The translations under genes were made by a program, and so were the position numbers. Source: Solobacterium sp. (GTDB lineage: Bacteria > Bacillota_I > Bacilli_A > Erysipelotrichales > Erysipelotrichaceae). Taken from it: DNA of 64,000 nt. The stretch lies in NCBI GenBank assembly GCA_017510405.1, contig JAFWNG010000005.1, forward strand, positions 1 to 64,000. The letters run 5' to 3'. A model generated the notes under the pieces. The model was not told the DNA's origin. It did not search any database and saw only the letters and a program-made list of their open reading frames with translations. Of this stretch, positions 26,646 through 36,061 are shown piece after piece; position 1 is the first letter of the stretch; every line of letters begins with the position of its first letter.

Positions 26646-28283
26646 TCAGCTGATATGATCCGCCAGCTGGATATCTTTTCTGCGGATGTACAGGTACAGC
26701 AGTACGGTCAGGGCTGTATAGCCAAGTCCGAACACCGCCGTCATGACCGGTATGCTCATATGAAGCAGGAAGCCTGCCAGACCGATGAGGATGAGATTGC
26801 CCATACTGAAGCCGATCGGGATCAGTGTGCGCATATTGTTTTTGACCACTTCCATCTCATTGTTCCATTCCAGTTTCGGACTCTTCAGATCAAACAGCAG
26901 GATGCCGCCGTGCAGGAACGCGAACGGAATGCATACCGCTGCCATCGGCAGAAGCAGAGAAAGCGGGAAGCCGAACAGCAGTCCCATCAGCAGGGCGACA
27001 ACGAGATAGATGATGAGCGTCATAAGGATGTCCGGCACCGCCTTGTAGATCAGCTGCTTGTAGAACGGTACGGGGATCGTCTTCATGAACGCTGCGTCAT
27101 GTCCGTCCTTGGAGATTGCCACGGAGGACAGGAAGCTGTACATGGCCGAGAAGAACATCGCGATCAGTCCGCCGTAGAAGAAGTACTGCCGCATTTCCGG
27201 ATCCATCAGGATCGTCCGCAGTGCCTCCGCCATATTCATTCCTTCCTCTGCCATTGCCTTGTTGAAGGAGAAATAGAATGTGAATGCCAGGAATACCGGC
27301 ACGATCAGACACGGGAGAACCAGCTGTACCAGATAGATGGGCTTGCGGATATATGTCCGGATCTCCTTGCCGATATACGCAGCGGCAATGCCTCTGGAAC
27401 GGTATGCCGTCTGTTCGTTGATCTTCTTCTTACTGACGCCGGAAGAAGAGAACAGAGAGCCTACCATGCCCTTATAATACAGTTTCTGTGAGAACAGGAT
27501 CATGAGCACGTACGACAGGATACTGACCAGACCCAGCAGGATCAGCGACAGCATGTCGAACCGGTTCAGGGCATCGGCTGCCAGCGAAGCGGTCGGGAAA
27601 TATCTTCCCAGGACCGTTGCCAGGCCGTTGGGACGGATCAGATCGATGATCATGGTATCCTGGTTCCCGCTGTTGATCCAGAAGGAGAAGCCCATGACGA
27701 ACACGAGCGAGATCACTGTCGTAACTGCCTGCACTGCCTTCTTGTTGCGGACTTTGCCGGTGAAGCTCATTAGTGCCATGATCAGCAGGGATGAGATCAT
27801 AGCCGGCAGGATCGGCAGGAAGAACAGTACGAGCAGAGCGATCAGATAGAAATACCACGGCTGTCCCGTCATCACGGCATATACACCGAGCGGGATCACA
27901 CCGAGGAGCACCGCTTCGAGATACTCATAGATCAGCAGGGAATTGAGCCTGGCCGAAACAAGTTCCATCGGCCGGATCGGCATGGGCAGCAGCGCCGCGT
28001 TGTCTTCCGAAAAATAGAGCATGTTCAGGCTGGCGATGAGCGTCGTGAACAGCGTCAGCATGATATTCGCCAGAACGACCAGGGTGACAAATGCCTTTGC
28101 CTGACGTGCGGACGAAAGCAGATCCACCAGGTAGTAGGATCCGAAGCCGATCACGCCCATCACATACACATACAGAAGCCCGTACAGAAGGATGCGGGTC
28201 CATTTCTTCTTTGACTTCCCGGTTCCGGTATGGAAGGAAGACTTCAGAAAGACGACGGTCAGACTATAGATTCGTTTCAGCAT
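26646..28283 (-). CDS. ABC transporter permease, ABC-2 type exporter
   Basis: 545 aa from MLKRIYSLTVVFLKSSFHTG, with GGAGATC upstream inside the ATPase gene; the upstream in-frame extension is an artefact of that overlap. It has about 12 hydrophobic segments, arranged as two blocks separated by a polar region (~285-310), so one chain may supply both halves of the channel. The substrate is unknown. It overlaps its ATPase partner by 20 bases. Confidence 0.85.
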   Translation of the reverse strand: MLKRIYSLTVVFLKSSFHTGTGKSKKKWTRILLYGLLYVYVMGVIGFGSYYLVDLLSSARQAKAFVTLVVLANIMLTLFTTLIASLNMLYFSEDNAALLPMPIRPMELVSARLNSLLIYEYLEAVLLGVIPLGVYAVMTGQPWYFYLIALLVLFFLPILPAMISSLLIMALMSFTGKVRNKKAVQAVTTVISLVFVMGFSFWINSGNQDTMIIDLIRPNGLATVLGRYFPTASLAADALNRFDMLSLILLGLVSILSYVLMILFSQKLYYKGMVGSLFSSSGVSKKKINEQTAYRSRGIAAAYIGKEIRTYIRKPIYLVQLVLPCLIVPVFLAFTFYFSFNKAMAEEGMNMAEALRTILMDPEMRQYFFYGGLIAMFFSAMYSFLSSVAISKDGHDAAFMKTIPVPFYKQLIYKAVPDILMTLIIYLVVALLMGLLFGFPLSLLLPMAAVCIPFAFLHGGILLFDLKSPKLEWNNEMEVVKNNMRTLIPIGFSMGNLILIGLAGFLLHMSIPVMTAVFGLGYTALTVLLYLYIRRKDIQLADHIS

Positions 28284-28995
28284 GATCTGTGATCTCCAGG
28301 AACAGCTGTTCGAGCGATGTGTTCTCTTTGAACTGTTCGCGCATTTCCGCCAGCGTGCCGACGAAGAGCAGCTTGCCGTTGTTGATGATGCCGACGCGGT
28401 CGCAGATCTTTTCCGCAACATCCAGCACATGAGTGGAGAAGAAGACGCACTTGCCGCTGTCTGCGTGCGCACGCATCATTTCCTTCAGGTCAAATGCCGA
28501 GCGCGGATCCAGACCGGTCATCGGTTCATCCAGGATCCAGTTGACCGGATCGTGCAGCAGTGCGCCGCACAGCACGAGTTTCTGCCGCATACCGTGGGAA
28601 TAGCTCTCGATCTGGTTGTTCAGCGCATTGTAGATCTCAAACTTTTCCGTCAGGGACCGGATCTTCTCGGCACGGTCGCTCACGTCGTAGATATCTGCTA
28701 TGAAGTTCAGGTATTCGATCCCCTTCATGCTCAGGAACTGATCCGGACTGTCCGGTACATAGCCGAAGGAACGCTTCGCGGCGATCGGCTCAGTCGTGAT
28801 GTCATGGCCTTCGCTCAGGATCTTTCCCTCATCGATATTCAGGATGCCTGTCAGCATTCTTATAGTCGTACTTTTCCCGGCGCCGTTCGGTCCGAGGAAG
28901 CCGAAGATCTCTCCGTTATTTACGGTCATGTTCAGACCGTCTACAGCTTTACTGCCTTTTTTGTAAGATTTACTTACATTCTGAAATTCGATCAT
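28264..28995 (-). CDS. ABC transporter ATP-binding protein, exporter type
   Basis: 243 aa from MIEFQNVSKSYKKGSKAV, five bases after GGAGG. Walker A is GPNGAGKST, the signature is the degenerate SYSHGMRQKLVL, and Walker B is WILDEPMTGLD. This is the CcmA/NatA-like class that pairs with ABC-2 permeases. It is the first gene of a two-gene exporter operon. Confidence 0.92.
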   Translation of the reverse strand: MIEFQNVSKSYKKGSKAVDGLNMTVNNGEIFGFLGPNGAGKSTTIRMLTGILNIDEGKILSEGHDITTEPIAAKRSFGYVPDSPDQFLSMKGIEYLNFIADIYDVSDRAEKIRSLTEKFEIYNALNNQIESYSHGMRQKLVLCGALLHDPVNWILDEPMTGLDPRSAFDLKEMMRAHADSGKCVFFSTHVLDVAEKICDRVGIINNGKLLFVGTLAEMREQFKENTSLEQLFLEITDHAETNL

Positions 28996-29067
28996 AATAA
29001 CCTCCGATCTTTCCAATTATAAAACGGACCGCTCATCTACTTCAATGACCTGTAATTTCCCGGGAAT

Positions 29068-29095
29068 TTAAAAGAGCCCGGACAGGATCCGGGCT
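29068..29095 (-). terminator. Terminator after the GH1 gene
   Basis: AGCCCGGA (29075-29082) and TCCGGGCT (29088-29095) form a stem with a 5-base loop; CTTTT follows on the minus strand. Confidence 0.8.
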
Positions 29096-29103
29096 GCGCA
29101 GTT

Positions 29104-30516
29104 TTATTCGGACAGGTCTTCGCCGTTTGTCGCGATGACCTTCTTATACCAGAAGAAGGAATCCTTGCGGTAACGGTTCAGAGTCTTCAGATCGAATTCA
29201 TCACGGTCAACATAGATGAAGCCGTAGCGCTTCTTCATGCCTTCATGCGTGGAGATGAGGTCGACTGCGCTCCATGGGCAGTAGCCCATCATCTCGACAT
29301 CGTCGGTGATGGCAAGACGCATCTGCTTGATGTGTTCCTGATAGTAACGGATCCGGTACGGGTCATGGACTTTGCCGTCTTCGGTCAGCGTATCGTATGC
29401 GCCGAGACCGTTCTCTGTGATAATGATCGGCAGTCTGTAGCGACTGTATACTTCACGCAGTGTATTGCGGAAACCGACCGGGTCGATCTCCCAGCCGAAT
29501 TCGGTCTTCATGAGGTTCGGGTTCTTGACATTCTTTGCGACACCCGGAAGACCTCTGGAACTCTGCTGGTCGCCGCCTCCCTGCTCTGTGCCGTCGCTCT
29601 CTTCGACGGTGCCGGTGGAATAGTAGTTGAAGCCGATGAAGTCCGGATGGCCGTTTGCCAGCGCTTCAGCGTCGCCCTCATGGAATTCCGGCGTTGCGTC
29701 ATTCTCTTCCAGATAGCTCCATACAAGGTTGTTGTATTTGCCGTATACTGCCATATCCAGATAGAGCCAGTTGCGGATCGCGTTCATGTTCTGGGCAGCG
29801 ATCGTATCTTCCGGCTTGTTGGAATTCGGATAGATCAGGGAAATATTCGGTGCCGGTCCGATCTTCGCATCCGGCAGCATCTCATGGCACAGCGCCATTG
29901 CCTTTGCCTGGGCAACAAGCATATGGTGGTTCTGCTGGTAGATCTCTTTCAGCACATTGGTGCAGCCTTCCGGCAGATGCAGCGTACCGATCATCGGTCC
30001 GACCAGCGTCAGCATATTCTGTTCGTTGATCGTCAGCCAGTATTTGACGCGGTCGCCGAAGTTCTCGAACATCGTGCGGGCGAATTCCAGGAACCAGTCG
30101 ACCGAATCCGGGTTGCCCCAGCTTCCTCTTTCGTCGAGAGCTGCCGGCATATCGAAGTGGAACATTGTTACTAACGGAATGATATTGTACTTCAGGCATT
30201 CATTGATCACATTGTTGTAATACTCAATACCCTTCGGATTGACTTCGCCGGTTCCCTTTGGAAGAATACGTGTCCAGGCGATGGAGAAACGGTATACTTT
30301 GAATCCCATCTCCGCCATCAGGGCGATGTCTTCTTTGTAGCGGTGGTACTGGTCTGCGCAGACATCCAGTTCAGATGTTCCTTCCGGCACTTTCTTGACA
30401 TCCTGGCAGGAAGGTCCCTTGCCGTCGGTAAGATTCGCACCTTCGACCTGGTATGCGGATGTGGAAGCACCCCATAAGAAGTCCTGCGGGAACGGTTTTA
30501 ATGATTTGTGAAACAT
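29104..30516 (-). CDS. Glycoside hydrolase family 1 enzyme (beta-glucosidase or 6-phospho-beta-glucosidase)
   Basis: 470 aa TIM-barrel hydrolase. The N-terminal signature is FLWGASTSAYQVEGA. The acid/base Glu165 is in WLTINEQN and the nucleophile Glu368 in IITENGLG. The common NEP triplet is NEQ here, closer to the NEIN-type variants of phospho-glycosidases, but no PTS gene is nearby to settle the substrate. It has its own promoter and terminator. Confidence 0.92.
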   Translation of the reverse strand: MFHKSLKPFPQDFLWGASTSAYQVEGANLTDGKGPSCQDVKKVPEGTSELDVCADQYHRYKEDIALMAEMGFKVYRFSIAWTRILPKGTGEVNPKGIEYYNNVINECLKYNIIPLVTMFHFDMPAALDERGSWGNPDSVDWFLEFARTMFENFGDRVKYWLTINEQNMLTLVGPMIGTLHLPEGCTNVLKEIYQQNHHMLVAQAKAMALCHEMLPDAKIGPAPNISLIYPNSNKPEDTIAAQNMNAIRNWLYLDMAVYGKYNNLVWSYLEENDATPEFHEGDAEALANGHPDFIGFNYYSTGTVEESDGTEQGGGDQQSSRGLPGVAKNVKNPNLMKTEFGWEIDPVGFRNTLREVYSRYRLPIIITENGLGAYDTLTEDGKVHDPYRIRYYQEHIKQMRLAITDDVEMMGYCPWSAVDLISTHEGMKKRYGFIYVDRDEFDLKTLNRYRKDSFFWYKKVIATNGEDLSE

Positions 30517-30549
30517 ATTATCCTCCTTGCTTGTATCTTTTCTGTCTAT

Positions 30550-30579
30550 ATTATCTCCGTTTCTGCAGTCCATCGTCAA
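30550..30579 (-). promoter_or_regulatory. GH1 gene promoter
   Basis: TTGACG (30574-30579) and GATAAT (30550-30555) with an 18-base spacer; the start codon is 33 bases downstream. Confidence 0.7.
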
Positions 30580-30603
30580 GACGCGGTCAGTATGCCTGCA
30601 TAG

Positions 30604-30631
30604 AAAAAGCACCTGACGGTCTCAGATGCTT
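30604..30631 (-). terminator. Terminator after the ACT-MBL gene
   Basis: AAGCACCTGA (30607-30616) and TCAGATGCTT (30622-30631) pair over 10 bp with one wobble, immediately after the stop; TTTTTC follows on the minus strand. Confidence 0.75.
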
Positions 30632-32077
30632 TCAGTCATTTTGAAGCTGAAGATTATACTCTTTTTTCATGCCGTGAGAACCGAAGATCTGCCAGTCTCC
30701 CATGCCGAGCCGGTTCATGATCGCCTGCCGTTCCGCCGCGCACAGTTTCGGATCGGTATCGACGGAAGACAGCAGGACCGGGGCATAGCGGTTGTATTCT
30801 GCCTGTTCCTTCGTGACGGCATGGACGTTGAAATAAACATCGCCGGTAAAAGCGATCCGGTGTTCGTAATCGATCAGGACGGTCTCGCCCGGAACATGTC
30901 CGCCTTTGCCTTCATACACTTCGAAGTGCATTTCACCGACATCGAAGAAACCCACCTGCGTCAGAAGTCCTTCCAGGGTATCGAAGTGTTTCCACGGAGT
31001 AGTGATCTTGTCCGGATCGCACGGCTGATAGTGTGTCAGCGCCTTGCATATGCGGATATACGGCTTGTGCTCCGGCAGCTGTTCCCGGTAACCGTCTTTT
31101 CCTTCGTGTTCCAGTTCGATGCAGTGCTTTGTCCGCTTTGTCGCAATCACTTCGTCAAACAGATCCAGAAGACCGCAGTGGTCAAGGTCCGCATGCGTCA
31201 GGAAGATCCTTTTTTTCATATGATCGAAGTCCGGCAGCAGCTTCCGCAGGATCCGCAGCATCTCTTCCCGGTACAGCGCATAGCCGCAGTCGATGAGCAG
31301 TACTTCGTCCAGGCTGCGCAGGATCATCGTATTGGATCCGCACGGCGGCTCGATCAGCGTCAGTACGGTATGTTCCGCCAGACGGTGCTCGGTAATGCGC
31401 GGCTGGAAAGCAGCGCCTCTGGCTTCGGCAAGCAGCTCGGCAAACCGGCTGATGCTTTCGAAGGTGCGGTACGGGGACTGTCCGGTCTCGTCTTTCATCT
31501 GCATGATGCGGTTGCTCATAACGAGCAGTTCATCCCGTCTGTCCTCCGGCAGTTCACCGGTCTCCATCAGTCCCGATACAAAGGAACGGTAGAAGATACT
31601 GTTGTCATAGATCTTCTCGGAATGGTTGTATTCCAGCACATGCACAGGACAGAGCAGTTCCGCTTTGTGCAGGAAATCATCAAGCTGCTGTTCCGTCCGG
31701 ATCATCAGGCCGATCCGGATATTCCGCAGACTGCCGCTGTGGTGCTGCGTGCTGATATACGAAATATTCAGTTCGCAGTCATTGATCAGCCGGAGCAGTT
31801 CCGTGACCATCCCGGGCTTGTCTTTCAGCGTGAACTCCAGCAGGACAACGCTCTTCTCATGCCCTTCGTAATCCAGATAGCCAAGTTCTTTCAGCTTTTC
31901 ATCCGCCTGCTCCAGCTGCTCTGCGGTACCGTTCACATCCATGAAGAGCGTATGCGAATCGACGGCTTTGTTGTAGCTGATGCGGGTGATATTGATGCCG
32001 AGTCCGGACAGGCATTCACTGGCTTTCAGAAACGCCCCGATCTTATTCGGCATCATCGCTATGTACGTCTTTTTCAT
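30632..32077 (-). CDS. Fusion protein: two ACT domains and a metallo-beta-lactamase-fold hydrolase
   Basis: 481 aa. Residues ~1-70 (KKTYIAMMPNKIGAFLKASE) and ~74-150 (VVLLEFTLKDKPGMVTELLR) are ACT domains that probably bind an amino acid. After a helical linker, a metallo-beta-lactamase fold runs from ~225, with HADLDH (295-300), a later GGHVPGETVLID and FTGDVYF, and a final GSHG. The Zn ligands look intact, so hydrolase activity is likely. The start is 4 bases after the alaX-type stop. An amino-acid-gated hydrolase is an inference; the substrate is unknown. Confidence 0.85.
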   Translation of the reverse strand: MKKTYIAMMPNKIGAFLKASECLSGLGINITRISYNKAVDSHTLFMDVNGTAEQLEQADEKLKELGYLDYEGHEKSVVLLEFTLKDKPGMVTELLRLINDCELNISYISTQHHSGSLRNIRIGLMIRTEQQLDDFLHKAELLCPVHVLEYNHSEKIYDNSIFYRSFVSGLMETGELPEDRRDELLVMSNRIMQMKDETGQSPYRTFESISRFAELLAEARGAAFQPRITEHRLAEHTVLTLIEPPCGSNTMILRSLDEVLLIDCGYALYREEMLRILRKLLPDFDHMKKRIFLTHADLDHCGLLDLFDEVIATKRTKHCIELEHEGKDGYREQLPEHKPYIRICKALTHYQPCDPDKITTPWKHFDTLEGLLTQVGFFDVGEMHFEVYEGKGGHVPGETVLIDYEHRIAFTGDVYFNVHAVTKEQAEYNRYAPVLLSSVDTDPKLCAAERQAIMNRLGMGDWQIFGSHGMKKEYNLQLQND

Positions 32078-32081
32078 AGGT

Positions 32082-33245
32082 TTATCCGAATACTTTCTCC
32101 AGTTCGGCGCGAATGGCGTCCAGCGGTGCCGCAAACGATCCCTGGATATATTCCGGCTTACCGCCGCCGCGTCCGTTCAGCGCACTGTTCAGCGTCTTCG
32201 CATACGGCCGCAGATCCACGCTCCGGCTGCAGATCAGATACGTAAAGCGGTCTTCACCGGTACGATTCAGCACCGCCGCCACACGGGCATGCTTTTCTTC
32301 CAGAAGCCGCTCTGCCAGTTTGCCCAGCAGCGTGCGTTCAATATCTTCTTCCGCGCAGATGACCAGCGGAGCACCGTCTTCCACGGCATCCACGACCGTG
32401 TCCAGGTACCGCACGGTCATGGCGTAGAGCGCTCTCTTCCGGTCTTCGTTTTCCTGCTTCAGCCGGACGACCGCAGCGTGTGTCTTCTGCATTTCGGCGG
32501 ACAGTTCCGCCGAGATCTTATGATTCTCATCATATACTGCAATGACTTCCTCCAATGCGTCCAGACCGGCTTTCATGAAAATGCGTACACCGTCTTTGTG
32601 CTTCTCGAATCCCAGGATTTTGACCAGGCCGACCTCTCCGGCCGTCTTCACATGTGTTCCGCAGCATGCGCACAGGTCTGCGCCGGGAATACTGATCAGG
32701 CGGACCTTTCCGCTCAGTTCCTTTTTCGAGCGGTAGTCGGTCACCGCCAGTTCCTCCGCCGACGGGAATGTCTCCTGCACCGGCGTATTGTTCATGATAA
32801 TACGGTTGGCTTCCAGTTCCACTTCCCGGATCTGCTCTGCGCTCATCGGCCCGTTGAAATCGATCTGGATCTCTTTTCCCATATGGAAGCCGACGTTGTC
32901 ATAACCGGTCTTCTGATGGATCAGACCGGAAACGATATGCTCTCCGGTATGATTCTGCATATGCCGGAATCGCCGTTCCCAGTCGATCTTTCCGCTCACG
33001 GTCTTTCCTTCTTCCAGCGGTCCGTCCGTCTCGTGCCAGATCACGCCGTCTCTGCGGTGAACGTCCAGCACGTTCACGTCATCCAGTACGCCGTGGTCCG
33101 CCGGCTGTCCGCCGCCTTCCGGATAGAACGCCGTATCGTCCAGGGCAACTGCCCAGCCGTTCTTTCGCTTCTCACAAGCTGTGACGACAGCCTGGAATTC
33201 CCGGCAGTACGGTTCCCGGTAGAACCGCTCGGTCATTTCTTCCAT
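32082..33245 (-). CDS. Alanyl-tRNA editing protein, AlaX long form with DHHA1 domain
   Basis: 387 aa. Zn ligands are His99 and His103 in NHTGEHIVSG, with a Cys and His in CACCGTHV. The N-terminal DDTAFYPEGGGQPADHG is the usual opening. A coiled linker and a DHHA1-like C-terminus (GRGGGKPEYIQGS) follow. It removes Ser or Gly mischarged on tRNA-Ala. Its start shares one base with the mtnN stop. Confidence 0.92.
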   Translation of the reverse strand: MEEMTERFYREPYCREFQAVVTACEKRKNGWAVALDDTAFYPEGGGQPADHGVLDDVNVLDVHRRDGVIWHETDGPLEEGKTVSGKIDWERRFRHMQNHTGEHIVSGLIHQKTGYDNVGFHMGKEIQIDFNGPMSAEQIREVELEANRIIMNNTPVQETFPSAEELAVTDYRSKKELSGKVRLISIPGADLCACCGTHVKTAGEVGLVKILGFEKHKDGVRIFMKAGLDALEEVIAVYDENHKISAELSAEMQKTHAAVVRLKQENEDRKRALYAMTVRYLDTVVDAVEDGAPLVICAEEDIERTLLGKLAERLLEEKHARVAAVLNRTGEDRFTYLICSRSVDLRPYAKTLNSALNGRGGGKPEYIQGSFAAPLDAIRAELEKVFG

Positions 33246-33952
33246 TATGCGTCCTGCCCCATGGAGCGAACCATTTCAAAGACAAGTCCGGCGCAGATGT
33301 TGGCGGAATGATTTTCAAATTCTTCGTAGGTCACGCCGGCGTCGTCATCCGCCTGATCGGAGATCGCACGGATGATCACAAACGGGATCTGATTCAGCGT
33401 GCAGGCATGCGCAATAGCACAGCCTTCCATCTCTGTGCAGTCGCCATGGAATGTATCACGGATCCACTCTTTGCGCTTCTTTTCCGCAATGAACTGGTCG
33501 CCGGTCGCAATACGTCCCCGGATGACCCGGATGGACGGGTCTTCCTTCTGCAGAATGTTCATGGCACACGCGGCCATCTGCTCATCCGCTTTGAACGTCA
33601 GTGTACCCGCCCCCGGCATGACGCCGATCGGATAGCCGAAGTACACGGCATCCACATCGTGATACAGCGCTTCACTGGAAACAACGATATCCCCGATCCG
33701 CAGACTGTCATTGAGTGAGCCGGCGATCCCGGTATTGATGATATGCGTGACATTGTAGCGGTCTGCCAGGATCTGTACGCACAGCGCCGCCGCCACCTTG
33801 CCGATGCCGCTGCGGCAGATCACTGCTTCTGTATCGCCGATCCTGCCGGTATTGAATTCCATACCGGCAAAGACCTCTGTCTTCTCAACATGTGCTTTTT
33901 CTTTCAGCAGAGCGATCTCAATGTCCATCGCTCCGATAATTCCGATCCGCAT
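33245..33952 (-). CDS. mtnN: 5'-methylthioadenosine/S-adenosylhomocysteine nucleosidase
   Basis: 235 aa. It begins RIGIIGAMDIEIALLKEK; INTGIAGSLND and the catalytic region ATGDQFIA, TEMEGCAIAHAC and RAISDQAD are all present. It removes adenine from MTA and SAH; the S-ribosylhomocysteine formed is the substrate of LuxS, encoded just upstream. GAGGAG precedes the ATG. Confidence 0.95.
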   Translation of the reverse strand: MRIGIIGAMDIEIALLKEKAHVEKTEVFAGMEFNTGRIGDTEAVICRSGIGKVAAALCVQILADRYNVTHIINTGIAGSLNDSLRIGDIVVSSEALYHDVDAVYFGYPIGVMPGAGTLTFKADEQMAACAMNILQKEDPSIRVIRGRIATGDQFIAEKKRKEWIRDTFHGDCTEMEGCAIAHACTLNQIPFVIIRAISDQADDDAGVTYEEFENHSANICAGLVFEMVRSMGQDA

Positions 33953-33969
33953 ACTGTATTTCTCCTCTT

Positions 33970-34455
33970 CTATTCCGGGTATACCATATGTGCTTCATCG
34001 ATCCCGTACAGCGTCCGTTCCAGATATCTTTTTGCCTGCCAGCGCGCCATATCCAGATTCATATCCAGGTAATTGCCGCAGTCCCGCGGAGAAGCACCCG
34101 GAATGTCGCCTTCGTAATCGCGGATAAACTCAAATGTACGCTGTACCAGGCCGACCACGTCTTTTGACGACAGATCCCCTTCCAGCACCAGATAGAAGCC
34201 TGTGCGGCATCCCATCGGTCCGAAATATACCGTCCGGTCCGCATACTGCGGATCATTGCGCAGATACGTCGCACCGAGATGTTCAATGGCATGTATTTCC
34301 GCTGTGTTGATGACCGGCTCTCTGTTGGGAGCGGTCATGCGCAGGTCAAACGTCGTGATCACGACGTCTTTAAATGTATCTTTCCGGGATACATAGATCC
34401 CCGGTTCCAGAACCAGGTGGTTCACTGTAAAACTTGCTATTTTCTTTAAAGCCAT
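33970..34455 (-). CDS. luxS: S-ribosylhomocysteine lyase
   Basis: 161 aa from MALKKIASFTVNHLVLEPGI, with GGAGG six bases upstream; the ATG at 34539 lies upstream of the promoter. Metal ligands are His55 and His59 in HAIEH and Cys126 in RDCGNY; the catalytic Cys83 is in GPMGCRTGFY. It yields homocysteine and the AI-2 precursor DPD. First gene of a luxS-mtnN-alaX-(ACT-MBL) operon. Confidence 0.97.
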   Translation of the reverse strand: MALKKIASFTVNHLVLEPGIYVSRKDTFKDVVITTFDLRMTAPNREPVINTAEIHAIEHLGATYLRNDPQYADRTVYFGPMGCRTGFYLVLEGDLSSKDVVGLVQRTFEFIRDYEGDIPGASPRDCGNYLDMNLDMARWQAKRYLERTLYGIDEAHMVYPE

Positions 34456-34489
34456 GGCATACCTCCGTATCATTTCCTGTTCACCGAGA

Positions 34490-34519
34490 ATTATACCGTA
34501 CGTTTCTTTCCCCGTTGAA
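34490..34519 (-). promoter_or_regulatory. luxS operon promoter
   Basis: TTCAAC (34514-34519) and TATAAT (34490-34495) with an 18-base spacer, 34 bases before the luxS start. Confidence 0.6.
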
Positions 34520-34537
34520 GGCAAATACACCAAATTC

Positions 34538-34586
34538 AAAAAAGCCGCATGACTGCATCATGGAGGATACAGTGCATACGGCTTTT
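34538..34586 (-). terminator. Terminator after the purine permease gene
   Basis: AAAAGCCG-ATG-CTG and its complement pair across an interrupted 15-bp stem just past the stop; T-runs on both strands allow bidirectional use. Confidence 0.75.
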
Positions 34587-34597
34587 ATAATACCGAT

Positions 34598-35965
34598 TTA
34601 GATCAGGAAGTACTTCAGAACGAAGAGTACTGCCAGGATGTACATCAGCGGGCTCAGATCCTTTGTCTTGCCAGTCAGAAGGTGCTGGATGACATAAGTG
34701 ATGATACCGAAGGAGATACCATCGGAAATGGAGTAAGCGAAGCCCATCATTGTGATCGCTACGAAGCACGGAATTGCATCTGTGAGGTCTTCCCAGTCGA
34801 TCTTTGTGACCTGCTGCATCATCAGGAATCCGACAACGATCAGAGCCGGTGCTGTTGCGAAGCTCGGGATCGTGAGGAATAACGGTGTCAGGAACAGTGC
34901 AACCAGGAACAGAACGCCTGTTGTTGCGGCAACCAGACCTGTACGTCCGCCTTCGGAGATACCGGAGGAAGATTCAACGAATGTTGTGATCGTAGATGTA
35001 CCGAGGCAGGAACCTACGGTTGTACCGATCGCGTCAGCGAGCAGGACTTCCTTGATGCCGTCCAGAGAACCGTCTTCATTCAGCATATCTGCTTTTGCAG
35101 CACAGCCGATGACTGTTCCCAGTGTATCGAACATATCGACAAACAGGAAGGAGAAGCACATTACGATGAAGTCTGCTGTATGTGCTGTGATGAATCCGAA
35201 GTCGAACTTCAGGAATGTCGAAGACATCGAAGCCGGCATGGAGAAGAACGCTGTCGGAATAACAGAATAGAAGCCTGCTTCCGGATTCGGCTGATAGAGA
35301 CCTACCAGCTGGCATACGATGCCGAGGCCCCATGTCAGCAGCATGCCGAACAGCATGTAGCCCTTGACGCCGCGGATCAGCAGATAAGCGGTGATGATAA
35401 CACCGATCAGAGCGAGGATCGCTGTGATGCCTGCTGTGGAGAATGTACCGTCTGCGATCATTGCCTTCGGCGAGAACAGGCCTACCAGTGTAGCACCGTC
35501 AACGATGACACCTGCGTTCTGCAGACCGATGAAAGTAATGAAGAAACCGATGCCGACGGATACCGCAATCTTGATCGGCTTCGGAATGGCATTGAAGATC
35601 GCCTCGCGTGCATTGGTCAGTGACAGGACGATGAAGAGAAGACCTTCAAATAATACTGCTGTCAGAGCGACCGGCCAGTCATATCCCATCTGTCCGCAAA
35701 TCGTATATGCGAAGTACGCATTCAGACCCAGACCGGCAGACAGTGCAAACGGTTTGTTTGCCATCAGTGCCATGGCGAAGCATGCGATTGCAGAAGCGAC
35801 TGCTGTAGCTGTCAGGACTGCGCCTGCATCCATACCGGAAGCACTCAGGATACTCGGGTTTACAGCCAGAATGTAAACCATGGTCATGAAAGTGGTAACG
35901 CCGGCCATCAGTTCTGTCTTGACCGTTGTACCGTTCTCATGAAGTTTAAATACTTTTTCGAACAT
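34598..35965 (-). CDS. NCS2/AzgA-family guanine-hypoxanthine permease
   Basis: 455 aa, about 13 membrane helices. It begins MFEKVFKLHENGTTVKTELM; AGVTTFMTMVYILAVNPSIL and SAGLGLNAYFAYTI are diagnostic, as are FSFLFVDMFDTLGT and the EGGRTGL region. The PbuG-like proton symporters of this family take up hypoxanthine and guanine. It is preceded by a guanine-type riboswitch with terminator, so it should be off when guanine is plentiful. The ATG at 36085 lies within the riboswitch and is rejected. Confidence 0.94.
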   Translation of the reverse strand: MFEKVFKLHENGTTVKTELMAGVTTFMTMVYILAVNPSILSASGMDAGAVLTATAVASAIACFAMALMANKPFALSAGLGLNAYFAYTICGQMGYDWPVALTAVLFEGLLFIVLSLTNAREAIFNAIPKPIKIAVSVGIGFFITFIGLQNAGVIVDGATLVGLFSPKAMIADGTFSTAGITAILALIGVIITAYLLIRGVKGYMLFGMLLTWGLGIVCQLVGLYQPNPEAGFYSVIPTAFFSMPASMSSTFLKFDFGFITAHTADFIVMCFSFLFVDMFDTLGTVIGCAAKADMLNEDGSLDGIKEVLLADAIGTTVGSCLGTSTITTFVESSSGISEGGRTGLVAATTGVLFLVALFLTPLFLTIPSFATAPALIVVGFLMMQQVTKIDWEDLTDAIPCFVAITMMGFAYSISDGISFGIITYVIQHLLTGKTKDLSPLMYILAVLFVLKYFLI

Positions 35966-36001
35966 TATGTTCCCCCTTTTCCGGAATCTCCATAACCCCT
36001 T

Positions 36002-36046
36002 AAAAACAAAACCTTCTGCAGCGGCATACCGGCCGCACACAGAAGT
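36002..36046 (-). terminator. Riboswitch expression-platform terminator
   Basis: On the minus strand CTTCTGTGTGCGGC and GCCGCTGCAGAAGG pair with a 6-base loop and are followed by TTTTGTTTTT. It lies 16 bases after the purine aptamer and ends 37 bases before the permease start: attenuation when ligand is bound. Confidence 0.85.
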
Positions 36047-36061
36047 GCTTTTGAAAAACCG

